Below the pieces are notes generated by a model, which saw nothing but the letters and a program-made list of their open reading frames with translations, was not told the DNA's origin and made no database searches. The translations under genes were made by a program, and so were the position numbers. 64,000 bases of DNA from Tenrec ecaudatus (lineage: Eukaryota; Chordata; Mammalia; Afrosoricida; Tenrecidae), in contig NC_134546.1 of NCBI RefSeq assembly GCF_050624435.1, positions 39,883,501 through 39,947,500 of the forward strand. Reading direction: 5' to 3'. Shown piece after piece: positions 47,513 to 58,384 of the stretch (position 1 is its first letter; each line of letters opens with the position of its first letter).

Positions 47513-47627
47513 CTATAACATAGTTATATAGTTTATATATATATAGAAAACATAGCTATATATATTTAAAAATGTTTGTTCATTCCAATAAAAAAAGTGA
47601 TTTTTAAAAATTCATGTTTTTGTAGAT

Positions 47628-47845
47628 CATTGGGTCTCAACTTGAGGTGCCTCTCCTTCCCCCGACTGCCCCACGGGGACTTCGGGCAGTGTCTGGAGAC
47701 AGTTTGGTCGTCAGTCAGGGACGGGCACACGTGGCATCTATTAGGTAGAAACCAGAGATGGTGTTCAATATATACACGACAGTCTTGCACAAAGAGGAAT
47801 CATCTGACTCAAAATACTAACACAGTGCTAAGGTAGAGAAACATT
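47628..47845 (+). mobile_element. MER20 (hAT-Charlie)
   Basis: CATTGGGTCTCAACTTGAGG, GGGCAGTGTCTGGAGACAGT, GTGGCATCTATTAGGTAGAA and CAGTGCTAAGGTAGAGAAAC follow the MER20 consensus end to end. It is an ancient eutherian DNA transposon. Confidence 0.8.
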
Positions 47846-48132
47846 TATGACATGATAAACAAGTGTCATTACACGATTACTCCGTGAGGGTAGCGTTTCT
47901 CTCATAAAATGCAGATGAGCTTTTAATGAGGAAGGACTCGTCACTGCTGATGGAGAGACCAGTGCGTAGTTGAGAGGTGGAAGCAGGCTTCTTTCCTTTC
48001 CCTGCCCCTGTGTAGCTCGAGGGCTAGCGCACTGCTCACATACTGTCCCACCGCTACCTAGTGTCCTGGACCAGGGGTCATCTGCAGGCTCCCTGGGCTC
48101 CAGAAAAGTTTCTCTAAAGCCTTCGCTAGATC

Positions 48133-48605
48133 TGTAACTCTGGGTTGACCAGAGAAACAAATTCATAGACACGTGTATATGAAAGAGCTGTATATCAAAG
48201 AACAATTGTATGTTAAGAAAACATCACAGCCCAGTCCAGATCAAGTCCATGAGTCTGATATTAGCCCATATGTCCGATACCAGTCTATAAATTCCTCTTC
48301 AGACACATGCAACACATGCAGTAATGCCGAATGCAGGAAGATCACAGGTCTGTGGATGGAAGATCTTTGGTCCCAGTGGCAGTGGAAGCATCTCAACTCT
48401 GGCCATGGTCTCCCTGTGTCTCCTCCAGCTCTCCGAGTGTCTCAACAGCAGGAAAGGGAGGCAGAGAGAGTGGGTCTGGCCTCCAGTGAGCTATTTATCT
48501 CTGTCATGCCTCCAAATGAGGTCATCGAGCTGGGCTTGATTGACAGGCTAGCCTCCACCCCTTTGCTCACGTTGACAGGAGATTATGTGACTGCCACACT
48601 AGACT
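48133..48605 (+). repeat. LTR-like ~500-bp repeat, copy 4
   Basis: AGAGAAACAAATTCATAGAC, CAGCCCAGTCCAGATCAAGT, GATATTAGCCCATATGTCCG, GGCAGTGGAAGCATCTCAAC and GAGATTATGTGACTGCCACA. It matches copy 1 without the L1 interruption. Confidence 0.7.
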
Positions 48606-48834
48606 GTTCACTGTGTATAGGAACACTTTTCATCATTGCCATTTACCTCTCCGTTCTTTTAAAATTCAGTAACATTTATGACATTGTTTTACAAATGGAA
48701 GATGGTGACGCGGGGACAGGGGTGGGGGATTGTGAATTGGTGGCGTGCCTCAGAGCCAGCATTTTGCTTTGCTTTGATTTGCAGAACAAATAGTTACTTT
48801 CTCAGTTTCCAAAAGCCCAGCTCAAACTGTCACT

Positions 48835-49160
48835 GAGTCCCTCCCGTTGACGTCGACGCAGCCACTTTTCATTGTCATTAGGTGCCACGGAGCTAGCTCT
48901 GACCCAGCAACCTCCCGCACAGCAGAAGGACACACTGCCCGGGCCTGTGCCATCCTCGCACTTGTCCTCCTGTTTGAGCCCTTTGTTGCAGCCACTGTCA
49001 GCCCCTCTGTTTTGCTGCCCCTCTGCCAAGCATGATGTCCTTCCCCAGGGACCGCGCTTTGCTGATACGTGTCCACAGTCCATGAGATGCAGTCTCGCCA
49101 TCCTCGCCTCTGGAGCACTCTGTCTGTCCTTCTAAGACGGATGTGTACTTTCAGGAGTCG
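48835..49160 (-). mobile_element. RTE/BovB 3' region, antisense
   Basis: CAGCAGAAGGACACACTGCC, CCTCTGCCAAGCATGATGTC and CTTCTAAGACGGATGTGTAC. Confidence 0.7.
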
Positions 49161-49255
49161 TGCTCTCAGGATTCCTTGCCAACACCATCATTCAGACACA
49201 TTGATTCCTCACTGGTCTTCCTTACTCAGTATCCAATTTTCATGTATGAATTACC

Positions 49256-49396
49256 TTGTAAGACAGCCGGACTCAGAACTCCATAGGGTTTTCCAGACAG
49301 CCTCTTCTTTCTCCCATGAGACAACTTGTGGGTTTGAATCCCCAACCTTGTGGTTCACAGCCTGATTCCTAACCCAAGGAGCCACCAGGGCTCCTT
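49256..49396 (-). mobile_element. AfroSINE copy
   Basis: GGACTCAGAACTCCATAGGG, GGGTTTGAATCCCCAACCTT and GGAGCCACCAGGGCTCC. Confidence 0.7.
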
Positions 49397-49734
49397 TACG
49401 GGAGCCTATAAATTCAGTGAGGAGGCCAGTTCTAGGGGATGACATTCTGGCAACTTGGGGAAGGGTCGTGTCTCAGTTTCTTAACCCCAGCCCTTGACCA
49501 TCTATCTCTCCCCACTGGTCCTTGCTTGCTTCTACCTGGTTTTAATCTGCATTTTTTAATTTCACAGGTCATTAGACTTAGTTGTACATGCAGAAATTGT
49601 TCAATTGGGTATATGACTTTTTATTAAAAACAACACAACAGAAAAAAAGAATGTTGAAAAAGTCATTAGGTTTAAGACGTCCCTTTCTCTGAGGGCCTCA
49701 TAAGCATAGGGAAAACTCCTTTCCTCACCGGGCA

Positions 49735-49955
49735 GCGTAAGACATGACCAAATAATAATTTATAAATTATGAAGGGTTCATGAGGGAGGAGGGCCGGGAT
49801 GGGAGGGGAAAATGAGCTGATATCAAGGGTTCATGTAGAAAGAAAATGTTTTGAGAATGATGACGGCAGCCAATGTACAAATGTGCTTGACACAATGGAT
49901 TGTGATAAGAGTTGTAGGCGTCCCCAACGAAATGATTTAAAAAAAGAAAGAAAGC
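49735..49955 (+). mobile_element. L1 3' tail, sense
   Basis: GACCAAATAATAATTTATAA, GAAAATGTTTTGAGAATGAT and GGATTGTGATAAGAGTTGTA, ending CAACGAAATGATTTAAAAA. Confidence 0.85.
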
Positions 49956-49964
49956 TCTTTTCCT

Positions 49965-50032
49965 GAGTGAGATAACTTCTGACTCATGACGACCGTCTGT
50001 GTTACAGGGTGGAACTGCTCCATAGGTTTAAA
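49965..50032 (-). mobile_element. AfroSINE tail fragment
   Basis: TTCTGACTCATGACGACCGT and ACAGGGTGGAACTGCTCC. Only the 3' third is present. Confidence 0.55.
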
Positions 50033-50864
50033 AGGCGTGTGATTGTGACTGTACACTTAGATAGCAAGTTCTCCCGAGGGATGCTTCATGCACAGATTGG
50101 CCACCCTTCCAAAGGTGCTAGGGCTTCCCGTGACCCTGGGTCCCCTCTTGCCCTTCCTCTGGTTTCCGTGGCCCCTGTCGCCTCTCGTCTTTGGCTGGTA
50201 GCATATACTTCTGTTTTGGTCTCATAAAATTGATGGTTGTGAAGAGCATGTTCTTCTGGTGTTTGCTTTACAGCCCCATCTAGTATTTGGATGGGAGGTG
50301 GCTGCTGGGAGCGACTGTCTTCATTTTCTAGGTAAAGAGCTTCTAGTCTCAAGTATGTCTGCTCTTTCTTTACTTCCCCTTCGCCTTCCCCCACTGCTCC
50401 CCACAAACTAGGACCTTCCATTGGGGTCTTGATCAGGAAAGTTGGTAATGTAGCTGGGCACCGTATGTTATCTGGTGTCAGCTTAGAAGAGGTTGTGGTT
50501 CATGTGTAACGGTATTTTTGAGGCAGTCAATACAGTTGAATATAATCAGTGATCTTTTTGAAACCATTTTCAGTTATATTTCTGTACAATGTTTAATGGG
50601 TGTAGAGGTAAAAATGTATTTCGTGTTTTTTTTAAAAAAGTTAACCATTTGGTTGACATGCGAGGAGATATCAAAAAAAGGGGTGAGCTCTGCTGGGCGG
50701 AGCTTTTGTAACAGGCATTTTTTTCCTGGTAGGCAGCATCAAGGAGCTAACCGAGTTAGTGCACCCAGTGGCATCACCTGGGAAGGTTCTCTCTGGTCTC
50801 AGTGAATCTTTTTGTAAAAGCAATTTTGCACGAACTTTTTTTTTTAACTTTCCCTTTTTTTTAA

Positions 50865-50985
50865 ACCATTTTATCGGGGGCTCGTACAACTCTTATCACA
50901 ATCCATACAAACATCCGTTGTGTCAAGTACATTTGCCATTATCATTTTCAGAAAATTTTCTTTCTATTTGAGCCCGAACCTTGAG
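50865..50985 (-). mobile_element. L1 3' tail, antisense, short
   Basis: ACCATTTTATCGGGGGCTCG, GTTGTGTCAAGTACATTTGC and TTCTATTTGAGCCCG. It lies 440 bp upstream of exon 7. Confidence 0.85.
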
Positions 50986-51425
50986 TTTTTTGATGGCCAA
51001 TTTAAGGACAACAGTGTGCTGCTGTGGAATTTTGTTTCCCAACCGAGAATATGCCACACTGTCGTCTACTTAGCAGCCAAGCATGTTGCTCTTGTGCATA
51101 CCCAGAGGCTTCATCAGTACCCACAATGCTCCCTTAGTGGAATTCATCCTTGTATGTAAGTAGCATCCATGATGAAAGGCAAACAGAACTGAGTGCATTC
51201 ATCATCAGGGCACTGCTAAACTAATTATTGATTTGGTCGTTAGTCAGGAAATGTTTCTATCACAGTCTTGTAGAATTTCCCACACTTAAAACAAATGAAA
51301 AAACCCAACCCTAACATTTCAGAATAGATTCAAGCTTTCCCCCCCAGAACCTGACTTCAATTAGGGGAGATTTATATGCCTAGTTGGCACATCTTAACTT
51401 TAAACTCTGCTATGATCTGTTTCAG

Positions 51426-51625
51426 ATTGGATTTAGTGGAAGCTTTTGTAGAAGGCGCAGAACTGAGGCAGAGTTTGCAAGAAGATTTACTTCGCCGTTT
51501 CCCAGACCTAAACCGACTTGCCAAGAAGTTCCAAAGACAAGCAGCTAACTTACAAAACTGTTACCAGCTCTACCAGGGCATAAATCAGCTCCCTAATGTT
51601 ATACAGGCTCTGGAACAATACGAAG
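51426..51625 (+). CDS. MSH2: MSH2 exon 7
   Basis: 200 bp, equal to human exon 7, completing codon 359 and running to codon 425 plus one base. It encodes [40 protein letters not shown] and [20 protein letters not shown], then ALEQYE and the first base of the next codon, in the lever domain (III). The acceptor is TGTTTCAG before 51426. The donor GAAG/GTACTG at 51626 has a canonical GT but poor agreement at +4 to +6. Human exon 8 (starting around codon 426) was searched for downstream and not found in the window, so the gene continues past the right edge. Confidence 0.96.
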
Positions 51626-52599
51626 GTACTGAAAGCATGTTTCTTTGTTTCCTTTTGCGCTTACAACGTCCCGGGGTGGCCTTACACAATTGATGCTGGT
51701 GACCCCTTTCATGTGCTGACGCTGGACGCTTTTCGAATAACAGGTTTGTATTGGCCTTTGGTTTCATGTAGAAGCCATTCATGTAGAAACCACGAGTTGT
51801 AGGACTGGATGCTCCCTTCTGGTCTGTTAGCGGATATTGATGGAAGACAACTAGAAATTTTGCTTTTCAGAAATGAAGGTTAGAGGTACCGGGTTTATCA
51901 TGAGTAGACCCATTACACTAACTATGGGCAGCTGAACAGGGTTCGGTGGCAAAGGAAGGATTCTTAGGGCCCCATAGACGGTGCTATCACATGTATACAG
52001 AGCATTCCTGGACCAGCAATCAGTCCAACATCAGCATTAAAGGAAGGTCGTGCATCACAGCCCGAGTTCCCTGAGTAAACAGTCCAGGAGGAGGCCAGCG
52101 GCAGACACCCCTGTCTCGCGTTTGTAAGGTGCAGGATGACGTGCATGTCCTCAGATTAGGAACTTGATGTGGGCTTGGAACACCTCAGCACCAGGGAGTC
52201 TTGGCTGCTCTTCCCTCTGGTTAGGTGGATGGATGCCTGTTCTGTAACTAGCTCGTATAGCAGAGCCCTCCGGGACGCGTCTTGAGACCAGGTGCAAATC
52301 TCCAACCACAGTGATGGAAGCTGTTGCCAATCACCGGAAGATCCTGGGACCGTGAAACAACGCCAGGAATTCGCGTGCTTTTTCATGCCTTTACCAGGGG
52401 TCATTGCCATTCAGGAAACTTAACAAAATTACCAGTTGTCAGCAAGTTGACTCGACCTTACTTGTCGGCAAAGGATTCTTAGTGGACGCTTTTTTAAGAT
52501 CACCAGACTTCCTCTGAGGCGTTTCTGGGCAGACTTGACCGGCCATCATTTGGACTAGGAGCTGAGTGCATTAACCAGGTGCACTCCCCAGGGATTCCT

Positions 52600-52760
52600 T
52601 TAACAAGACCATTCCCACCCCAATCCACTGAATTCATTCTGACTCATTGGAACCCCAAGATAGTGAGTGTGTCCAACATCAGTCTTGGGAGCAGGCAGCC
52701 TCCCCTTTCCCCGATGGAGTGGCTGGTGGTTCGAACCATCAAACTCTGGTGTATCCCCCA
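52600..52760 (-). mobile_element. AfroSINE copy
   Basis: GAATTCATTCTGACTCATTG and GGAGTGGCTGGTGGTTCGAA. The middle is diverged. Confidence 0.6.
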
Positions 52761-53009
52761 GAACCCAGCAGACTGATTCTAGGCCTACTCCCCTTCGTGC
52801 TCGCCTGTGAGAGGAAGTGAAGCCAAAGGGTCCCTGGTGCTTGTTTAAAGGGAGGTTACAGAATGACCGCAAAGCCACACCCCGCTGAGTAATGTCATTA
52901 TCAATCGGGCACAGGCTGTCTTTGAGCCCCTTTCCCCTCGCAGATCTCTCCCTTCACGGGGTGCGTCGGCCACTTGAGTGGCATGTGGGCATAGGATATT
53001 TCTTCCATC

Positions 53010-53180
53010 AATCAATCATTTTCTTGGGGGCTCTTAATAGCTCTTATTCCATACATCATTTGTATCAAGCATATGTGTACATATGTTACCATCATCATTT
53101 CCAAAACATTTCCTACTTGAGCCCTTGGTATAAGCTCCTCTTTTTTTCCCTTCCCACCATCCCCAATCCTTGATCGGTTA
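53010..53180 (-). mobile_element. L1 3' tail, antisense
   Basis: AATCATTTTCTTGGGGGCTC, TGTATCAAGCATATGTGTAC and CTACTTGAGCCCTTGGTATA. Confidence 0.82.
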
Positions 53181-55153
53181 CAATAGGATATTTATTGGAA
53201 AGCAGTTCCGTCCTGAGAAAGTTACTGGCTGTGAGTTAGGAACTCCCTTAATTTTCTGCACCTGTGTCCTGGCCCCCACCCTACCCTGTTATCCTCCCTA
53301 CTTATAGCTCTTGGTAATCTCTCTACTGCCCCCTTTCCACCAATATTTTTAAATGATTTTATACTATATATTTAAGCTGATGTTCCCCCTCGTGTGTGCT
53401 CTCTTTAGTTATTGGTGGTTGTCCTAGAGTCGGCTCTGACTCCTGGGACTCCGGGTCCTCTTCTAGGACCGCTCTGTCTCTGGTCCAGTCTGACGTCTGA
53501 AGGCCTGCACTTCCCCCCTCCAGGCACTCCACTGGCTGCCAGCCCTGATCACAGTACGGAAAGGCTGGATTGTTGGGAAATGCAGTGAACGTAGTCTTGC
53601 ATTACTGGGCTTTCCTGCAGAATTTGAATAGTGTGGTCCTTCTGAAGTTCTGTGAGGTTCCACTCGATGAGAATTTGCTCCTTATGCGCACCGATTCCTC
53701 GCGTAGTGCATTGCCTGTTACCTGACATTTCGCATTCATGACTGCGAGTTGATGAGGTAAACCTGGCTGCAGCAATGAACACCAGGGGCAAGCGTAAGCT
53801 GTGAAGGTTCACTGGCGTGCTGACTTGGCGGGGGCTGTGCGTCTCAGCGGTTTGCCAGTTAGGTGCGGCCAGTGGTGGCGTCTGGCACATAAGCGACAAT
53901 GCAGTGATCCGCCAGGTCTGTGGCCGGTGAAGGAGCAGCATTTGCATATTTTTTCTGGGGCATAGTCTGTAATGCTCAACTTTATCCGTTATTCAAAAGT
54001 ATGTGTGACCCCTCTCTCCCAAGAGGGAGTACAAGTCAGATAAAAAAGGGAAATAGTAGCTTACCCTTTTCTCGGGCCATCTTTCTACTGCCCGGGATTC
54101 GTGTTCCAGGACGGGGTCCGGCGGGCACAATGTGGACTCGGGGCACCCTCGTGTGTCAGCGTGGACCTGCACTCTGGGGTTTTCTGGGAGACCCTCACCA
54201 GCACTTCCCTCCAAGCTGCCTCTTGTGGGGGGCTCGAGCTGCCAGCCTTTGGTGAGCAGCTGAGCCCGTGCCTGTGGACTGTAGGTAACACCCAGGCCCA
54301 CGCTGTCAGGTGCTGTTGAGTCAACATACGAGTTAAAGCAGAGCTACCCCGCAGTGCTTTCTAGGGCAGGCTCTTTACAGTGCAGCCGTGGAGGCTAACG
54401 GGACGGCCGGCGAGGGAGCCGGCAGCCATCCCCAGGGAGCAACGCCCTGGCAGTCTGCTCCCGTGAAGGTGGTGGCTGTGCCTCCGGTGGACTCCGCTCC
54501 TCAGTGCGCCTATCTGACAGCTAAGGACGGAGTTGGACTGCCCCACGGCGTTTCTAATACTGCCATCTTTTTTTTTAAAGGAAATTTAAATTTTGTTTTT
54601 TTGCCCCCATCTGCCCCAAATTACCTTTTTAATTAATATTATTTTAATGGTTTTATTGACATCTTATACTTTCCAATATAGCCATTTCCATATGACTCTC
54701 CTGTTCAATCCAGCGGGCGGGGTTATCAGTCATCAGTGCTGCCAGCTTCCCCCTGCCCTCTGCCCTTTGGGCACCGTCACTCCTGTGACTGTCTCTGAGG
54801 GCCATCCACCCTGACCTCCATGCACCGAGGGTCCTAAGCAAAGGGACCTATGAAAATCTCACGTGATCAGTATGGTAAAACAAAAACCTTAAAGGGCAGG
54901 AACTAGTAAAGACCTAGAGGGTAGTTATGTGACTCCTCAGTGCCAGCCTGCCCCCTGGGTGTTTCATCCCTTCTGTGGGCCCTTCTGAGAGGGCTGTCCA
55001 GGGACCTCACACGTGGTTTGGGGTCGCCATTGCGCCCACGCCCTTTCACACCGAGTTGGTGGCGTGTTTGAACTTCTGATCCTCCTGCCATCACACCTCA
55101 TGAACACACTGGCTGGCGTGCTTCCATGTGGGCTTTGTTGCTTCTCTCTGAAT

Positions 55154-55362
55154 CAGCGGTGCTCAACCTGTGGGCCGTGGCCCCTTGGCGGGGGTTGGGG
55201 TGGGGGGGAGTCGAATGGCCCTCTCACAGGGGTCACCCGATTCATAACAGTAGCAAATGACAGTGATGAAGTAGCAACGGAAATAATGTTATGGTTGGGG
55301 GGTCTCCACCACATGAGGCGCTGTATGAAAGGGTGGAGGCATGAGGAGGTTGAGGTCCACTG
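55154..55362 (+). mobile_element. SPIN-type hAT non-autonomous transposon
   Basis: 209 bp starting CAGCGGTGCTCAACCTGTGG and ending AGGTTGAGGTCCACTG, whose reverse matches the start (TIR). The interior blocks CTCACAGGGGTCACCCGATT, CATAACAGTAGCAAATGACA, GATGAAGTAGCAACGGAAAT and ATGTTATGGTTGGGGG follow the published SPIN non-autonomous consensus as I recall it. The flanks CTCTGAAT and CTCTAGTC resemble an 8-bp target duplication around a TCTAGA-like site. There is no transposase. Confidence 0.9.
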
Positions 55363-55613
55363 CTCTAGTCGGCCCCTTGCTTAGTTACAAGCCTTTAAGA
55401 TCGCAGACACTATGTCTTAGTAGCTTGGGCATTGTCAGCTTTCAGCACCACACCTGCTTAAGCACCCGGGTTGTCTTCTGCGTCGTGTCAGGGAGGTGGG
55501 TATCCTACAGTGCCACATTATCAGAACAAACCGTTCTTACACTGAGGCAAGATTTAAGTAGAGGCCCAAAGTTCATTTGTTTCCTTGTTACACACACACA
55601 TGCACAAATACAT

Positions 55614-55636
55614 AGTGTGTGTGTGTGTGTATATTT
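55614..55636. repeat. (TG)n microsatellite
   Basis: AGTGTGTGTGTGTGTGTATA, preceded by a CA-rich run at 55592-55602. Confidence 0.85.
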
Positions 55637-55796
55637 GTCCCACCTTACCCCGCTGTTATGTTCACCCATCACTCACCTTTCAGTAATTCCTCTCAGATTC
55701 AATTCAGTTGTTCAAACACGGCAGGAAAGCTACACACACGCCAACAATTTTAGAACACTCTCTGGTCTCATACCTGTCATCATTGGCTCCCCGCTC

Positions 55797-55893
55797 CCCT
55801 CAAGAGCAAGTCTTTTCTCCCGTGTGCAGCCGGTGGGTCCGACACGCCAACCTTGCACTTGGCAGCCGGATGCGTAACCATTGAACCACCAGG
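55797..55893 (-). mobile_element. AfroSINE head fragment
   Basis: CCAACCTTGCACTTGGCAGC, GATGCGTAACCATTGAACCA and CCAGGG. Confidence 0.6.
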
Positions 55894-56307
55894 GTAGATC
55901 ATGGAGGTTAGGGGTTTGCCTGGAGGGAGGATAGCCTGGCTCCCTTCCCCAGCTCCCTGTGTACCATGGCCCGGTGTGCTTGCTGCGTGCTCCCAGAGTT
56001 CTCCAGGCAGTGATGCCCTCACATTTTTGGTGTTATGTAGACCTGCGAGAGATCGTAAAGTTGTCCAGATCAGGTGTTTCCTGGAGAGGTTTGGCATCAG
56101 AAGTTGCTCAGCATGGAAAGGAGTTGGGCGCCTGTTCCAGCGTGAAGGTGCTGAGAGCGGTATCCTTTCTGTACTTGGGATGGTAGAGACTCTGGGTCAG
56201 GGGTAGAGAACCCTTCCTCTGCCAGCAGCCAGTGGGAAATTTATAATCTCACTCCAGCGCCATACTGGTCAGTCATTCAGTTACCTCACCCCGACATGAG
56301 ACCAGGC

Positions 56308-56480
56308 GGAGTGGTTTTGTGTTAGGCTGCTAACCCCCAGGCCGGCCACTCAACCCTGCTAACTGCTCCTCGGGGGAAAGGAGAGATAAAGAGTCACCGT
56401 CTCGGAGACCCACAGAGGCAGTTCTGCTCTGTCCTCTGGGGTCGATGGAATCCACGCCGTGGTAGTGACCCGCTGGGGGG
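56308..56480 (+). mobile_element. AfroSINE copy
   Basis: TGTGTTAGGCTGCTAACCCC, CACCGTCTCGGAGACCCACA and GAGGCAGTTCTGCTCTGTCC. Confidence 0.7.
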
Positions 56481-56642
56481 AATGTGATGTGTAGAGTGGC
56501 TTGTCTCGTGGGAGGCATCCAGTGTTCGCTGGGGTTGATGGTTCTGTGGGCTTCACACAGCCCCCGGGCTAGATGCTCCCGTTCCTGGTGTAAGTGGACC
56601 CCAGGATCCTGGTCACTGGGAACCTGAGTTTTGAAAAGCACA

Positions 56643-57050
56643 GACCGGTGTCATTTTTTTTTTTTTCAGGATTCTTCCTTTTTTTTTTTTTTAACGTTTT
56701 ATTAGGGGCTCATACAACTCTTATCACAATCCATACATATACATACATCAATTGTATAAAGCACATCCATACATTCCCTGCCCCAATCATTCTCAAAGCA
56801 TTTGCTCTCCACTTAAGCCCTTTGCATCAGGTCCTTTTTCTTTTTTTCCCCCTCCCTCCCCGCTCCCCCCTCCCTCATGTGCCCTTGGTAATTTATACAT
56901 CGTTATTTTGTCATATCTTGCCCTATCCGGAGTCTCCCTTCCCCCCTTCTCTGCCGTCCCTCTCCCAGGGAGGAGGTCACATGTGGATCCTTGTAATCAG
57001 TTCCCCCTTTCCAACCCACTCACCCTACACTCTCCGACCGGTGTCATTTT
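56643..57050 (-). mobile_element. Young L1 3' fragment with perfect 15-bp target duplication
   Basis: The L1 body is 56658-57035, flanked by GACCGGTGTCATTTT at 56643-56657 and 57036-57050. Read on the minus strand it ends GGGGCTCATA-complement, an A-run, 12 non-L1 bases (GGAAGAATCCTG) and a second A-run. It is 5' truncated by the usual mechanism. Over about 300 bp it differs from 42825-43337 at only a few sites. Confidence 0.93.
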
Positions 57051-57418
57051 GCATAATTCCGTGTAGCTCCCCAGCTGACGGCAGGGAGAAAGGCAGCTGG
57101 GTTGAAGAAGGACCCCCACACGGGCAGCCTCGCGACTTAAAACAGGGCAACATGTATTACTGGAAGTTAAATTCGCTCCTTTTCTCTCGATGTTTTTAGT
57201 TTTTTAATGAAGTCTGGGTTTTTTATCTGAATAGTCTTCCTAAAAAAATAAAAATAAAAAGCACACTCAGAGACAGCAGAGGCAGCAACAGTTTATAAAG
57301 TTAGATCGAATGACTAGCGCGCTCTACTTCATCTTTCTCTTTTAAGAAATACCTAAGACAGCTTGGCCTCCTTATTTGTGCCTGATATCTCTTGATAGTA
57401 AACCGGGGACAAGCCCGG

Positions 57419-57580
57419 CAGGAGCCCAGGTGGCACAGTGGGCAGATGAAGGGCCGCAAACCCCAAGGCCCTCAGTTCGAAACAACTGCCTGGAAGAGTT
57501 ACAGTCTCAGAAACCCGCTGCCGCTGTTTCAGCCCCCGCTCTGTTTGGTCTCTGAGAGCTGGAGTGGACTTGATGGCAGC
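57419..57580 (+). mobile_element. AfroSINE copy
   Basis: GGAGCCCAGGTGGCACAGTG, GAGTTACAGTCTCAGAAACC and GAGTGGACTTGATGGCAGCC. It is followed by an A-poor tail resembling that at 8938-9060. Confidence 0.75.
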
Positions 57581-58384
57581 CAGTCGGGTTTGGGGGACAG
57601 TATTGTACATTTGGGCAGATTCCGATTGCGCTTAACACAATTCCACTGGGCATCCACATTGTTTTAATGATGGGTTTTATTGTCATGGCCTCCTGCTCTG
57701 TTCTGTTACCATGTGCTCCTTCAGTCCCTCCCCCTGGCCTCGTGGGGCACTGGCTGGTCAAGTCCTGGGCTGCTCCTCCACCAGTGGCTCCCTGCTCCTG
57801 TAAAGGTCACGGTGGGCAGCCCTCCGGGCCAGCTCTGCTTGGCCTCGCAGAACACGGCGAGCCAGAGGATGGAGGGCACACAGCCGTGACTCTCTGGGTC
57901 CTCCTGGAAGCCTTGGCCATCTTGCTCAGCACACCACACCTCGCCAGTTCTTCTTCACTTCACCATGTGTTCGTTGCTTTTGTCCTCTAGAGAAGCCCCG
58001 CTCCGTAGTGACTGGCTCTGCCTCTCTGCACGCCCTTCCCTCTTCGTTCACCTCTGTCAGGCAGCCCGTGCACACCGTCTCCTCCCTTCCACATCCTCTG
58101 CTGCCTCGTCTCCCCGATGAACCTTCCAGTCCCCCAGGACTGAGTTCTAGGCTGACTGTATAATCACATTCGTTGATTGTATCATTTCTTTCTAGATAAA
58201 ATAGAGGCGTGTCAACGCAGATTGGTATTTCAGAGAGATGCCTAATCATCAGCTTCCCTTGGCACTTTTTAACCTTGAGCCTGTGAACTTGCTATTTAAG
58301 TTGGTTAGATTTTGCATTTTGGAAATACATGTTTTTAAATATCACTTTTATTAGTTTATAGAAAGCAGTATGTGTTCTTTTTGT

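Noticed and set aside
53463-53947. Longer minus-strand open frames in intron 7
   Set aside because: No domain, signal or conservation could be recognised. Composition and lack of context suggest chance frames.
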